Below the pieces are notes generated by a model that was given only the letters and a program-made list of their open reading frames with translations, made no database searches and was not told where the DNA came from. This document shows positions 25,553 through 33,273 of a stretch of 49,252 nucleotides of DNA, one piece after another. The first letter of the stretch is position 1; every line of letters begins with the position of its first letter. The DNA comes from Phycisphaerae bacterium (lineage in GTDB: Bacteria > Planctomycetota > Phycisphaerae > Sedimentisphaerales > Anaerobacaceae), in the NCBI GenBank assembly GCA_016782865.1, contig JADHXR010000039.1:1-49252 (forward strand), in the 5' to 3' direction. A program made the translations under genes and the position numbers.

Positions 25553-26188
25553 ATGCAAAAGAGCAAGAGAACACAAGAACACAAGAGAACAGGCAATCTG
25601 TGCACTCACGCTCTTATAGCTTGCGCCCTTGTATCCGCTGGCTGCGCCCAGCAGCAGCGCCGGGCCATTACCGCCCCCGTCTCCGTACCGGATATAGGCA
25701 AAGCCGAGATCATGGAAGTAGCCGAGGATGTCCTGGCCAGGATGCACTTTACCATAGAGAAAGCGGATGTCCCGAACGGCTTGATACGAACCAGGCCGCT
25801 GCCGGGGGCGCAGTTCTTCGAATTCTGGCGCAGCGACAACGTCGGGGGCAAAAACTCGCTTCAGGCAAATCTGCACACAATCCGCAGAACGGTGGAATTG
25901 GATATTAGCCATCATGGCGACCAACTGCAGATCGATTGTGATGTCCGGGTGCAAAGGCTGTCTCTGCCCGAGCGCGATGTCGGCAGCAGCGCCCGGGCGT
26001 ACGGGATGTTCACAAGAAGCAGCCCGTCGCTGCAGAAGATGAGTTTCGACACCTGGCAGGAGAAAGAGATCGCCTGGATCGATTTGGGCAAGGACACGCG
26101 GCTTGCCGCAGAGATATTGAAGAGGATAGAAAAGCGACTGGCATCCCGAGTGAGCGGCGAACCACCGGTGACGGAGAGCAGGACATGA
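25553..26188 (+). CDS. Predicted lipoprotein overlapping galE
   Basis: The 211-aa protein has a basic N-terminus, a hydrophobic stretch and lipobox SAGC with Cys31, so it should be lipid-anchored. The mature part is alpha/beta with no family I recognise; it contains IRTRPLPGAQFFEFW and DVGSSARAYGMF. The start codon lacks a good ribosome binding site. Its stop overlaps the galE start by 4 bp (ATGA), indicating translational coupling, but a link in function is not evident. Confidence 0.75.
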   Translation: MQKSKRTQEHKRTGNLCTHALIACALVSAGCAQQQRRAITAPVSVPDIGKAEIMEVAEDVLARMHFTIEKADVPNGLIRTRPLPGAQFFEFWRSDNVGGKNSLQANLHTIRRTVELDISHHGDQLQIDCDVRVQRLSLPERDVGSSARAYGMFTRSSPSLQKMSFDTWQEKEIAWIDLGKDTRLAAEILKRIEKRLASRVSGEPPVTESRT

Positions 26189-27168
26189 GAGTGCTCGTCT
26201 GTGGCGGAGCAGGGTATATAGGTAGCAACATGACGGCTATGCTGGCCGCCGAGGGGCATGAGCCGGTGGTCTTTGACAATCTCAGCAAGGGCCACATCTC
26301 TGCGATCCCGCAGGCTGAATTCGTCCGGGGCGACCTGGCCGATTATGACCTGCTCGTCCACACGCTCGGCGAATACAATATCCAGGCTGTAATGCACTTT
26401 GCCGCATTTATCGAGGTAGGCGAATCAGTTGAAGAGCCGCTGAGATACTATCGCAACAATTTTTCCTGCACGCAGAATCTGCTCTCGGCTATGGAAGCAG
26501 CCGGCGCTGAGAAGTTTGTCTTCAGCAGCACTGCGGCCGTCTATGGTGTCCCAAAGGATGTGCCGATCGTCGAGGATTCACCGACCGAGCCAATCAATCC
26601 TTACGGTCAGACAAAGCTGGCAGTCGAAGAGATGTGTCACTATCAGAGCCGGGCGGGCAAGCTCGCCTATGCTTCGCTTAGATATTTCAACGCCTGCGGC
26701 GCCGGCAACAACGCCACACTCGGCGAGGACCACAGACCCGAATCGCATCTGATCCCGCTGATCATCCAAGCGGCGACGGGAAAACGCAGTGAGATCAAAA
26801 TCTACGGTACCGATTACGAGACCCCCGACGGGACCTGCATCCGTGATTTTATCCACATTGACGATTTGTGCCGGGCCCATCTGCTGGCGCTGGATAAACT
26901 GGAGAAGAGCCGAGAGCTTGTATGTAACCTGGGCAACGAGATGGGCCATTCGGTAAGAGAGGTAATCGAAACGGTCAGGAAGGTCTCGGGCAGGGATTTC
27001 AAGGTTGTGGAAACAGACCGTCGAGCGGGCGATCCGCCGGTGCTGACTGCCGATGCGACAAGGGCAAGGAGTGAGCTGGGTTGGAAGATCGAAAAGCCGG
27101 AGCTGGAGGAGATGGTCTCCACTGCCTGGCGGTGGCACAGTGAGCACCGAGAAGGTTATGATGATTGA
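26185..27168 (+). CDS. galE: UDP-glucose 4-epimerase
   Basis: The 327-aa cytosolic enzyme interconverts UDP-glucose and UDP-galactose using bound NAD. Rossmann motif GGAGYIGS is at 7-14; catalytic Ser/Thr in FSSTAAVYG (113-121); Tyr140-x3-Lys144 in NPYGQTK; sugar-binding RYFNACGA and the C-terminal TPDGTCIRDFIHIDDL are all present. Length is normal for the family. ATG overlaps the preceding lipoprotein stop. The hexokinase gene begins 42 bp downstream, so a hexose-handling operon is likely. Confidence 0.95.
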   Translation: MRVLVCGGAGYIGSNMTAMLAAEGHEPVVFDNLSKGHISAIPQAEFVRGDLADYDLLVHTLGEYNIQAVMHFAAFIEVGESVEEPLRYYRNNFSCTQNLLSAMEAAGAEKFVFSSTAAVYGVPKDVPIVEDSPTEPINPYGQTKLAVEEMCHYQSRAGKLAYASLRYFNACGAGNNATLGEDHRPESHLIPLIIQAATGKRSEIKIYGTDYETPDGTCIRDFIHIDDLCRAHLLALDKLEKSRELVCNLGNEMGHSVREVIETVRKVSGRDFKVVETDRRAGDPPVLTADATRARSELGWKIEKPELEEMVSTAWRWHSEHREGYDD

Positions 27169-27210
27169 GTGAATCGCATGAGCAAGCGAGGCTAACAGGA
27201 GATTCAACAG

Positions 27211-28518
27211 GTGGACAAGACTAAACGCAAGGTCGTTGATTTTCTTAAGAAGCACAAGATGGACTTCGAGGACATTGATATCGAGGTGAACGTGAATGCC
27301 TTTCTTGGTGACATGGAGCGGGGACTGAAAGGGCAGGAGAGCACGCTTCGGATGATACCGACGTATATTGAGACGGGCGGGGAGATTCCGGTTGGTGAGT
27401 CGGTGGTTGCGATCGATGCCGGCGGCACGAACTTTCGTGTGGCCAGGGTGAAGTTCGACGAGCAAAGGCGGGCTATCATCGAGGGATTGAAGTCGGAAGT
27501 GATGCCGGGGGTGAAGCAGGAGGTGGGCAAGGACGAATTCTTTGAGACGATGGCGAGTTATATCAGGGACATGGTGGAAGATGACAAGAGCATCGGATTC
27601 TGCTTTTCGTATCCGACCGAGATTTTTCCCAACAAGGACGGGCGTGCGATACTGCTCTGCAAGGAGGTGAAGGCGAAGGCGGTGGAAGGTGAGATAGTCG
27701 GCGAGAATCTGAACCTCGCACTTCGTGGGATGGGCGTCAAAGCAGCCAAGCGAATAGTGATACTGAACGATACGGTGGCGACGCTTCTGGCGGGCAAGGG
27801 ATCCAGCAACAGGGATTTCGGGGGGTATATCGGGTTCATTCTGGGAACGGGGACGAACTGCTGCTATGTGGAGAAGAACAGCAACATTACGAAGACGAGC
27901 GGGCTGGATCCGGCGAGGAGTCAAATCATCAACTGTGAATCGGGCGGGTTCGGGCTTTGCGAGCGGGGCAGCATTGATATTGCGTTCGATGAGTCGACGG
28001 TGAATCCGAGTGTGCACCAGTTTGAGAAGATGATATCAGGTGCATATCTCGGGCCTATATCGCTTAGGGCAATTCGAAAAGGTTGTGAGGAGGGATTGTT
28101 CTGCGGCCGACTTTGCAGGCACGTGGAGGGGATGGCTGAACTTCAGACAAAAGAGCTGGATGATTTTATGAACTATCCATACGGGGACAATCCACTTGCG
28201 AACGTGAGCGCGGCAGGGGAGAAAGCGGACGTTGTCGCGATGTACGTTCTGGTTGACAGGATAGTCGAGCGGGCGGCGAAGCTGACGGCAATCAATCTGT
28301 CATCGATGGCGATAAAGTCGGGTGCGGGGACGGACCCAAGCCTTCCGATCTGTATTGTGGCCGAGGGGACAACATTTCATCACCTCAAGGGGCTCAAGGC
28401 AAGGGTGGAGTACTACCTGATGGAATATCTTGAGAAGAAGCGGGGGATTTATACGGATATTGTGAGCGTTGAGAACGCGGCGATAATCGGTGCGGCGATA
28501 GCAGGACTGACGAATTAG
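27211..28518 (+). CDS. Hexokinase, eukaryotic-type fold
   Basis: The 435-aa protein starts at GTG behind CAGGAGATTCAACAG. It has the marks of the hexokinase family of eukaryotes rather than the short bacterial glucokinases: AIDAGGTNFRVAR (phosphate-1), FCFSYPTE in the sugar-binding region, LNDTVATLLAG (phosphate-2 and catalytic Asp), FILGTGTNCCY, INCESGGFG, and C-terminal EGTTFH / ENAAIIGAA (adenosine site). It should phosphorylate hexoses with ATP at C6. Its presence next to galE, a ROK kinase and a SIS isomerase fits a sugar-phosphate cluster. Confidence 0.92.
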   Translation: MDKTKRKVVDFLKKHKMDFEDIDIEVNVNAFLGDMERGLKGQESTLRMIPTYIETGGEIPVGESVVAIDAGGTNFRVARVKFDEQRRAIIEGLKSEVMPGVKQEVGKDEFFETMASYIRDMVEDDKSIGFCFSYPTEIFPNKDGRAILLCKEVKAKAVEGEIVGENLNLALRGMGVKAAKRIVILNDTVATLLAGKGSSNRDFGGYIGFILGTGTNCCYVEKNSNITKTSGLDPARSQIINCESGGFGLCERGSIDIAFDESTVNPSVHQFEKMISGAYLGPISLRAIRKGCEEGLFCGRLCRHVEGMAELQTKELDDFMNYPYGDNPLANVSAAGEKADVVAMYVLVDRIVERAAKLTAINLSSMAIKSGAGTDPSLPICIVAEGTTFHHLKGLKARVEYYLMEYLEKKRGIYTDIVSVENAAIIGAAIAGLTN

Positions 28519-28677
28519 GATTTGTCAGAGCAGTTGGGCGGTCCATTTGACCATATTTGCGAGAAAGGTCGCGTACCAGTTACCGACTTCTATGGGATCT
28601 GCGGCGGGTGCTTGCGCCTGTAGTCTTGAATCGCCCCAGTCGACGAGACACAAACCAAGAATCATGAGGTGTGAGAA

Positions 28678-29658
28678 ATGGGTGGAACGTATGTAGGAAT
28701 TGACGTGGGCGGAACGAATGTCAAGATCGGCTTATTCAATACTGAGCTGGAGCTTATCCGCAAGACATCGATAACTACCGAAGCAGAAATGGGGCCGGAG
28801 ATTGTTATCGACAAGATGGCCAAAACCGCAGAAGACCTTCTTGCCGAAGCCGGGCTCTCTCTGCAAGACATTGTCGCAGTGGGGATAGGCACCCCCGGCC
28901 CGGCCAGATACAGCGAGGGCGTCATTATCAGGTCCACCAACATGCCGAAATTCAAGAACGTTCCGATCTGCAAAATGCTCAACGAAAGGCTCGGCGCGCC
29001 TATTGTCTTTGACAACGACGCCAATGTGGCCTGCTGGGGCGAATACGCCGTCGGAGCCGGCAAGGGTGTCAAAGATATAGTCTTTTTCACGCTCGGAACA
29101 GGTATCGGCGGCGGGATCGTCAGTAACGGCGAGTTGGTGCACGGATGCGACGAAAATGGGGCTGAGCTGGGACATATGATCATCCACCCGGACGGCAGAA
29201 AATGCAACTGCGGACAAAAAGGCTGTGTGGAGGCCTATGCATCCGCCGATTCCACAGCGAGGAGGGCTACTGAGGCGCTCGAAGGGGGAGCCGAATCCAG
29301 CCTCAAAAAAGTGCTCGATGAAAAGGGCCGGATCACCAGCAAGGATGTTTACAAACACCTGGCTGCCGGCGACGAGTTGGCCAAAGAGATAACCGACGGG
29401 ACGGCCAAAGCACTCGCGATTACTTGCATTAACATGCTGCACACGACTGAGCCCAAGCGCATCGTCTTTGCAGGTGGAATGATTGCCGCCGGCGACAAAT
29501 TGCTGAACCGCATAAAGCACTTCTTCAATGAGCACATCTGGACATTGAAGAAAGAAACGGTCGAAATATGTTTCGCTACACTCGGCGAAGACGCGGGTAT
29601 CATCGGCGCCGCCGCCCTTGCTCAGCACACAGAGCAACGGACAAATTCGATAACGTAG
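28678..29658 (+). CDS. ROK family sugar kinase (glucokinase-like)
   Basis: The 326-aa protein begins at ATG with GAGGTG upstream. It shows the ATP site GIDVGGTNVKIGLF, catalytic Asp region FDNDANVACWGE, FFTLGTGIGGGIV, the HMIIHPDGRKCNCGQKGC ROK signature with its zinc-binding Cys residues, and the adenosine motif AGIIGAAAL near the end. Glucokinase activity is the best guess; N-acetylmannosamine or other hexoses are possible. It ends in-frame at TAG, exactly where phosphofructokinase-like sequence starts, so an older deletion joined the two genes. Confidence 0.92.
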   Translation: MGGTYVGIDVGGTNVKIGLFNTELELIRKTSITTEAEMGPEIVIDKMAKTAEDLLAEAGLSLQDIVAVGIGTPGPARYSEGVIIRSTNMPKFKNVPICKMLNERLGAPIVFDNDANVACWGEYAVGAGKGVKDIVFFTLGTGIGGGIVSNGELVHGCDENGAELGHMIIHPDGRKCNCGQKGCVEAYASADSTARRATEALEGGAESSLKKVLDEKGRITSKDVYKHLAAGDELAKEITDGTAKALAITCINMLHTTEPKRIVFAGGMIAAGDKLLNRIKHFFNEHIWTLKKETVEICFATLGEDAGIIGAAALAQHTEQRTNSIT

Positions 29659-30068
29659 AGTTCGGGGCAATGGGCGGTGTGAGTGTGGCGATGGCGTTGC
29701 ACAGAATGATATCGGATGAATTCGGTTTCCGCGGGGAGTTTCAAATCACCGAGTCACTGCCGATGAGTGCTGCCGACAGGGCTGTAGGACTGGATATTGA
29801 TGAGGCGTACATGTGCGGTCAGGCTGCGGTAGGGCTGGCAAAGCAGGACAAGACGGGACTGATGGTGACACTGGCAAGACAGCCAGGCAGCGAATACAAA
29901 TGCGGTACGGGGACAATACCGTTGGCGGACGTAGCGGCAAAGGCCAAACCCATGCCGGATGAGTTTATCAATGAAGAGGGTAATTTCATAACAGGGGCAT
30001 TTCTGGAATACTTGAATCCGCTGATTGGGGAACTGCCCAATTATGCCAAGTTGTCGTGTAATCCGTAA
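29659..30068 (+). pseudogene. 3' remnant of a 6-phosphofructokinase gene
   Basis: Beginning at the ROK stop codon, the frame reads EFGAMGGVSVAMALHRMI, the SAADRAVGLDIDEAYMCG motif and GLMVTLAR, as in the C-terminal third of PPi/ATP phosphofructokinases. The N-terminal ~250 residues with the ATP/PPi-binding and catalytic sites are absent. ATG 29670 could initiate a ~132-aa piece, but it could not be a kinase. This is a deletion scar in a sugar-phosphate cluster. Confidence 0.75.
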
Positions 30069-30107
30069 TCAACAAGTCAGGTAGATACTAAGGAGATTGT
30101 TTTTGCC

Positions 30108-31121
30108 ATGAGAAACGAAGAGAAATACACAAAATTCGCTCTCGCACGTGAGATGATGGAGACCCCGGAGATTCTAAGAAGCTTCAAGCTGGACGGGGCC
30201 GAGAAAGCAGCAGCACAGATAGAGCAGGCAGGGAAGCTGTTTCTCACAGGAGAAGGGTCGAGTCGGTTATTCCCGGCGAAGAACATTATGGCACAGGCGA
30301 TGCGAGACGGCGTGGATATCGAGATATCGACCGAAGGAGCGATGCAGGCGATGGAGTATGATTTGAGCAGCTTCGTGGTAGCCGCCGCCTCGAACAGCGG
30401 CCGGACGAGGGAGATTATCTTGCTCGTGAAGGCCCTTCTGGAAGCAGGACATGATAAGATTCTTGGACTGACGGCCAACAAGGACACCAAGCTGGAATCG
30501 CTCGCCAATCAGACATTCATGCTGAGCTGCGGGACGGAAGATGCGGTGGCGGCGACCAAGAGCGTAGCGGAGCAGGCCATATTCTATCAAGCGCTGATTG
30601 CGAAGATACAAGGCAGGTCACTCGATGTGGCATCGCTGGCTGATGCGTGCGAGGATGCGCTTACGCAGACAATCGACGAGTCTGTCGTCAAGGATATCGC
30701 CAAAGCACCGAGGATATACTTTGCCGGCAGGAACGACGGAGTCGCGGAGGAGCTAACCCTGAAGACGAACGAGATAACACGCAAAAGCAGCGATTTTCTT
30801 GAGGGGACGTATCTGTTGCACGGTGTGGAAGAGGTTATGAACGCCGGTGAGGCGGTGATTCTCATAGATCCGTACAGGTCGGAACTCGAACTCATCAAGA
30901 AGTTCATTTCAGACGGCGTGGGCGCCAAGGTAATAGCTATTGCGACTGAAGAGACGATTTTCCCAACGATCAAGGTGAAGGACGTTGGTGAACTTGCGAC
31001 TTACGTCTTTTTGGCAGCCGGCTGGAACGTTCTTGTTGAGGTTGGGATCGCCTTGGGTATAGATCTGGATAAGCCGGAGCGAGCCCGGAAGATTGGGAAT
31101 GTGTTTGCGGAAAAAGACTGA
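30108..31121 (+). CDS. SIS-domain sugar-phosphate isomerase/deaminase-like protein
   Basis: The 337-aa protein starts at ATG with AAGGAG ~13 nt upstream. It has two SIS (sugar isomerase) domains: the first with FLTGEGSSRLF and AASNSGRTREI (the SGxTxE phosphosugar loop), the second with IYFAGRNDGVAEE and LLHGVEEVM. The layout resembles the isomerase half of glucosamine-6-phosphate synthase and AgaS/FrlB-type deaminases, without the glutaminase half. It would act on phosphorylated (amino)sugars, consistent with the kinases upstream. It converges with the minus-strand genes across a large palindrome. Confidence 0.88.
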   Translation: MRNEEKYTKFALAREMMETPEILRSFKLDGAEKAAAQIEQAGKLFLTGEGSSRLFPAKNIMAQAMRDGVDIEISTEGAMQAMEYDLSSFVVAAASNSGRTREIILLVKALLEAGHDKILGLTANKDTKLESLANQTFMLSCGTEDAVAATKSVAEQAIFYQALIAKIQGRSLDVASLADACEDALTQTIDESVVKDIAKAPRIYFAGRNDGVAEELTLKTNEITRKSSDFLEGTYLLHGVEEVMNAGEAVILIDPYRSELELIKKFISDGVGAKVIAIATEETIFPTIKVKDVGELATYVFLAAGWNVLVEVGIALGIDLDKPERARKIGNVFAEKD

Positions 31122-31133
31122 TTGCCCTTAGGA

Positions 31134-31305
31134 CCATGCACGAAATAACTTCCCGTTTTGGAGGCCCAATTTCACCATATCTTTGGCCGCTCCTCAATCG
31201 CGGAATCCTCACCGTAGAATAGCTACGCCTCCGGCTCCGCTCAATCGATCGCGCCCAAATCTACGGCAAACTTGGACCTCAAATTCGCCAATCTATTTCG
31301 TGCAC
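31134..31305. repeat. ~170-bp imperfect palindrome (MITE-like or convergent terminator)
   Basis: The two halves are inverted copies along nearly the whole length. Outer arms GCACGAAATA (31138-31147) and TATTTCGTGC (31292-31301) are perfect; inward blocks GAGG-CCAA-TT-CC-TA-TTTGG-CGC also pair, and the centre has CCGTAG...CTACG. There is no ORF in it. It fills the whole gap between two convergent genes, so it could fold into a long hairpin stopping transcription from both sides, or be a transposon-derived miniature element. Confidence 0.7.
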
Positions 31306-31310
31306 GGCCC

Positions 31311-32240
31311 TTAGCGGCTCTTAGAGATCGGTAGCCGAAGCCGGGCGGTGACGGGGTAATGGTCGGAGGGGTATCGCCCGTCGATGTTGTCGTACAGTAT
31401 CTCCGCCGCAAGCACTTGCGCACTCGGCTGGGCCAGCACGTAGTCGATCTTGCTGCCCCTGCGGCCGCCTCTGAATGAGTGGCTGGTCCTGACGTCCTTG
31501 ACGTCCGGATGAATGACACGGAAGGTGTCGACCAGTAAAACAGGTGTCTCAGTAGCGTTTTTGCCGGTGAGGTATGTGACAACGGGATTATTCTCGCCGG
31601 CGTTGAAATCACCCGTCACCATAAACGGGTCCTTGTGATTTCGGCTCGCGATGCGCCGAGCCAGCAGGACCGCACTCTTCTCTCTTGATTGCTGGGAAAC
31701 GTGATCCAGGTGAGTATTGAAGATGTAGAACGCCTTGCCCGAGTCATTCTCGATGAGTCTGGCCCACGTGCATATGCGCACGCAGGCGTTGCCCCAGTGG
31801 CTGGAGCCCACGACGTACGGCGTGTCGGACAGCCAGAAGGTCCCGGCCTCGCCTACTCCGAAACGGTCGGCGCGAAACAGGATCGCCGAGTATTCGCCGT
31901 CGGTTCTTCCGTCCTCGCGGGCAACGCCGATTTCGCCGTACACAGGCAACGCCTTGCGGATCTCGTCGATCTGGAAACGCAACGCCTCCTGCAAACCCAC
32001 CACGTCACTGCTCTGTCTGCGGATGACGTCGAAGACCATCTCCTTGCGGTTCGGCCAGCTACTCTCGCCGTCGCCCGCAGAGCCGTAGCGAATGTTGAAA
32101 CTCATCACGCGCAGCTCGAAGGCGTTCGCTCCCGCCTCGTCCGCGTGGGCGCCCAGGGCAAACTCGCGCGAGCACAAGCCCAGAAAAACTACCAGAGAAA
32201 AGAATACTCTTCTCGCTTTGTAAGTTCTTGCGCAGTACAT
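31311..32240 (-). CDS. Secreted endonuclease/exonuclease/phosphatase family protein
   Basis: The 309-aa protein starts at ATG behind GGGAGG and has a signal peptide (RVFFSLVVFLGLCSREFALGAHA). The fold is shown by MSFNIRYG, VVGLQEA (metal-binding Glu), FNTHLDH, MVTGDFNAGENN (catalytic Asp-Asn pair), KIDYVLA and SDHYPVTARL (catalytic Asp-His). Bacterial exported members include nucleases, phosphodiesterases and sphingomyelinase-like enzymes; the substrate is unknown. It follows larE by 22 bp in the same direction. Confidence 0.9.
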   Translation of the reverse strand: MYCARTYKARRVFFSLVVFLGLCSREFALGAHADEAGANAFELRVMSFNIRYGSAGDGESSWPNRKEMVFDVIRRQSSDVVGLQEALRFQIDEIRKALPVYGEIGVAREDGRTDGEYSAILFRADRFGVGEAGTFWLSDTPYVVGSSHWGNACVRICTWARLIENDSGKAFYIFNTHLDHVSQQSREKSAVLLARRIASRNHKDPFMVTGDFNAGENNPVVTYLTGKNATETPVLLVDTFRVIHPDVKDVRTSHSFRGGRRGSKIDYVLAQPSAQVLAAEILYDNIDGRYPSDHYPVTARLRLPISKSR

Positions 32241-32262
32241 AGTTTCCTCCCGAGCCGGCTGG

Positions 32263-33099
32263 CTATATGTTCTTTTGCTTCTCTTCTTCCGACAAGGATT
32301 CGTTCAGCGCTCCCGAGCGAAAGCCCTGCAGGTCAACGGTCACAAACTTAAAGCCCAGCGATTTGAGCTTCTCGACTATCTGCGAGCGAATCGGCTCGGC
32401 TGTAACTTTCTCGATGTCCTGAGGATTAACCTCGATCCGGGCCACAATATCATGATGGCGGACCCTAAACTCCACCAGCCCAAGGCTTCTGAGGAAATCC
32501 TCGGCATCCTCGATCTGCCCGAGGCGCTGCTCGGTGACTTCCAATCCGTAAATGACCCTCGAAGCCAGGCACGGCGAAGCGGGCATCTCCGCGGTCGGCA
32601 AATCCACCTGCTTGCTCAACTGCCGTATCTCGGGCTTGCTCAGCTTGGCGTCCATCAAGGGACAATGCACACCGAAGACCTTAGCCGCACGGTTGCCGGG
32701 ACGAAAATCGTCTTTGTCGTCGAAATTGCTCCCGCAAACGACGCCGTCATAGCCCTTGTCCTTGGCGATCTTGACGAGGATTCCGTACAGATGTGATTTG
32801 CAGTGAAAACACCGGTCGGCCTTATTCGCCGCGTAGCTGCTGTCGGCGACCTCATCGACCTGCGTCTCCATCACCTCGGCGCCGATGATCTCGGCGCCCT
32901 TGATCGCCTGATCGTACTGCGACCGCGCCAGAGACGCACTGACGCCTATACAAGCCAGGACGTTATGAGCCCCGAGCGTATCGACCGCTGCTTTCAAAAG
33001 GTACGTACTGTCTACGCCCCCCGAGTACGCGACCACAACTTTGCCCAGATCGCGGAGTATCTGCTGAAGCGATTCGTATTTGTCTTCTAGTTTCACCAT
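32263..33099 (-). CDS. larE: LarE, sacrificial sulfur transferase for nickel-pincer cofactor
   Basis: I take ATG 33099 (MVKLEDKYESL); the frame extends upstream toward the tRNA but has no better start. The 278-aa protein has the PP-loop ATP site YSGGVDST (25-32), the RCFHCKSHLY motif, and Cys177 in MPASPCLASR, the position of the cysteine that donates its sulfur in LarE of Lactiplantibacillus. LarE works with LarB and LarC to build the NPN cofactor of lactate racemase-type enzymes; neither partner is in the window. Some LarE relatives act in other thiolation reactions, so the role is inferred from sequence only. Confidence 0.88.
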   Translation of the reverse strand: MVKLEDKYESLQQILRDLGKVVVAYSGGVDSTYLLKAAVDTLGAHNVLACIGVSASLARSQYDQAIKGAEIIGAEVMETQVDEVADSSYAANKADRCFHCKSHLYGILVKIAKDKGYDGVVCGSNFDDKDDFRPGNRAAKVFGVHCPLMDAKLSKPEIRQLSKQVDLPTAEMPASPCLASRVIYGLEVTEQRLGQIEDAEDFLRSLGLVEFRVRHHDIVARIEVNPQDIEKVTAEPIRSQIVEKLKSLGFKFVTVDLQGFRSGALNESLSEEEKQKNI

Positions 33100-33120
33100 A
33101 AATCGAACTACCCTGCCCAA

Positions 33121-33192
33121 AGCCGATGGAGGGAGTCGAACCCTCAACCTCAGCTTTACGAAAGCTGTGCTCTTCCATTGAGCTACATCGGC
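33121..33192 (-). tRNA. tRNA-Thr (anticodon CGU)
   Basis: On the minus strand the 72-nt cloverleaf starts GCCGATG and ends CATCGGC plus discriminator U. D-stem GCTC/GAGC, anticodon stem CAGCT/AGCTG with loop TTCGTAA (anticodon CGT), and T-loop GGTTCGACTCC are all present. CCA is not encoded. It lies 21 bp upstream of larE. Confidence 0.95.
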
Positions 33193-33273
33193 AATCAGAT
33201 CGCCTATAATACCGATCGTCGCCCGGTCTGTAAAGAGGCTTGATCCGTTTTAATTAGGCTCCACCTATCGCTA

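Noticed and set aside
26578..28017. Minus-strand frame of 479 codons across galE and the hexokinase gene
   Set aside because: It is antisense to two well-supported genes, has no ribosome binding site or family-like sequence, and its composition is that of a shadow frame in GC-rich coding DNA.
28732..29670. Minus-strand frame of 312 codons opposite the ROK kinase
   Set aside because: A shadow of the ROK gene, whose motifs are complete on the + strand.
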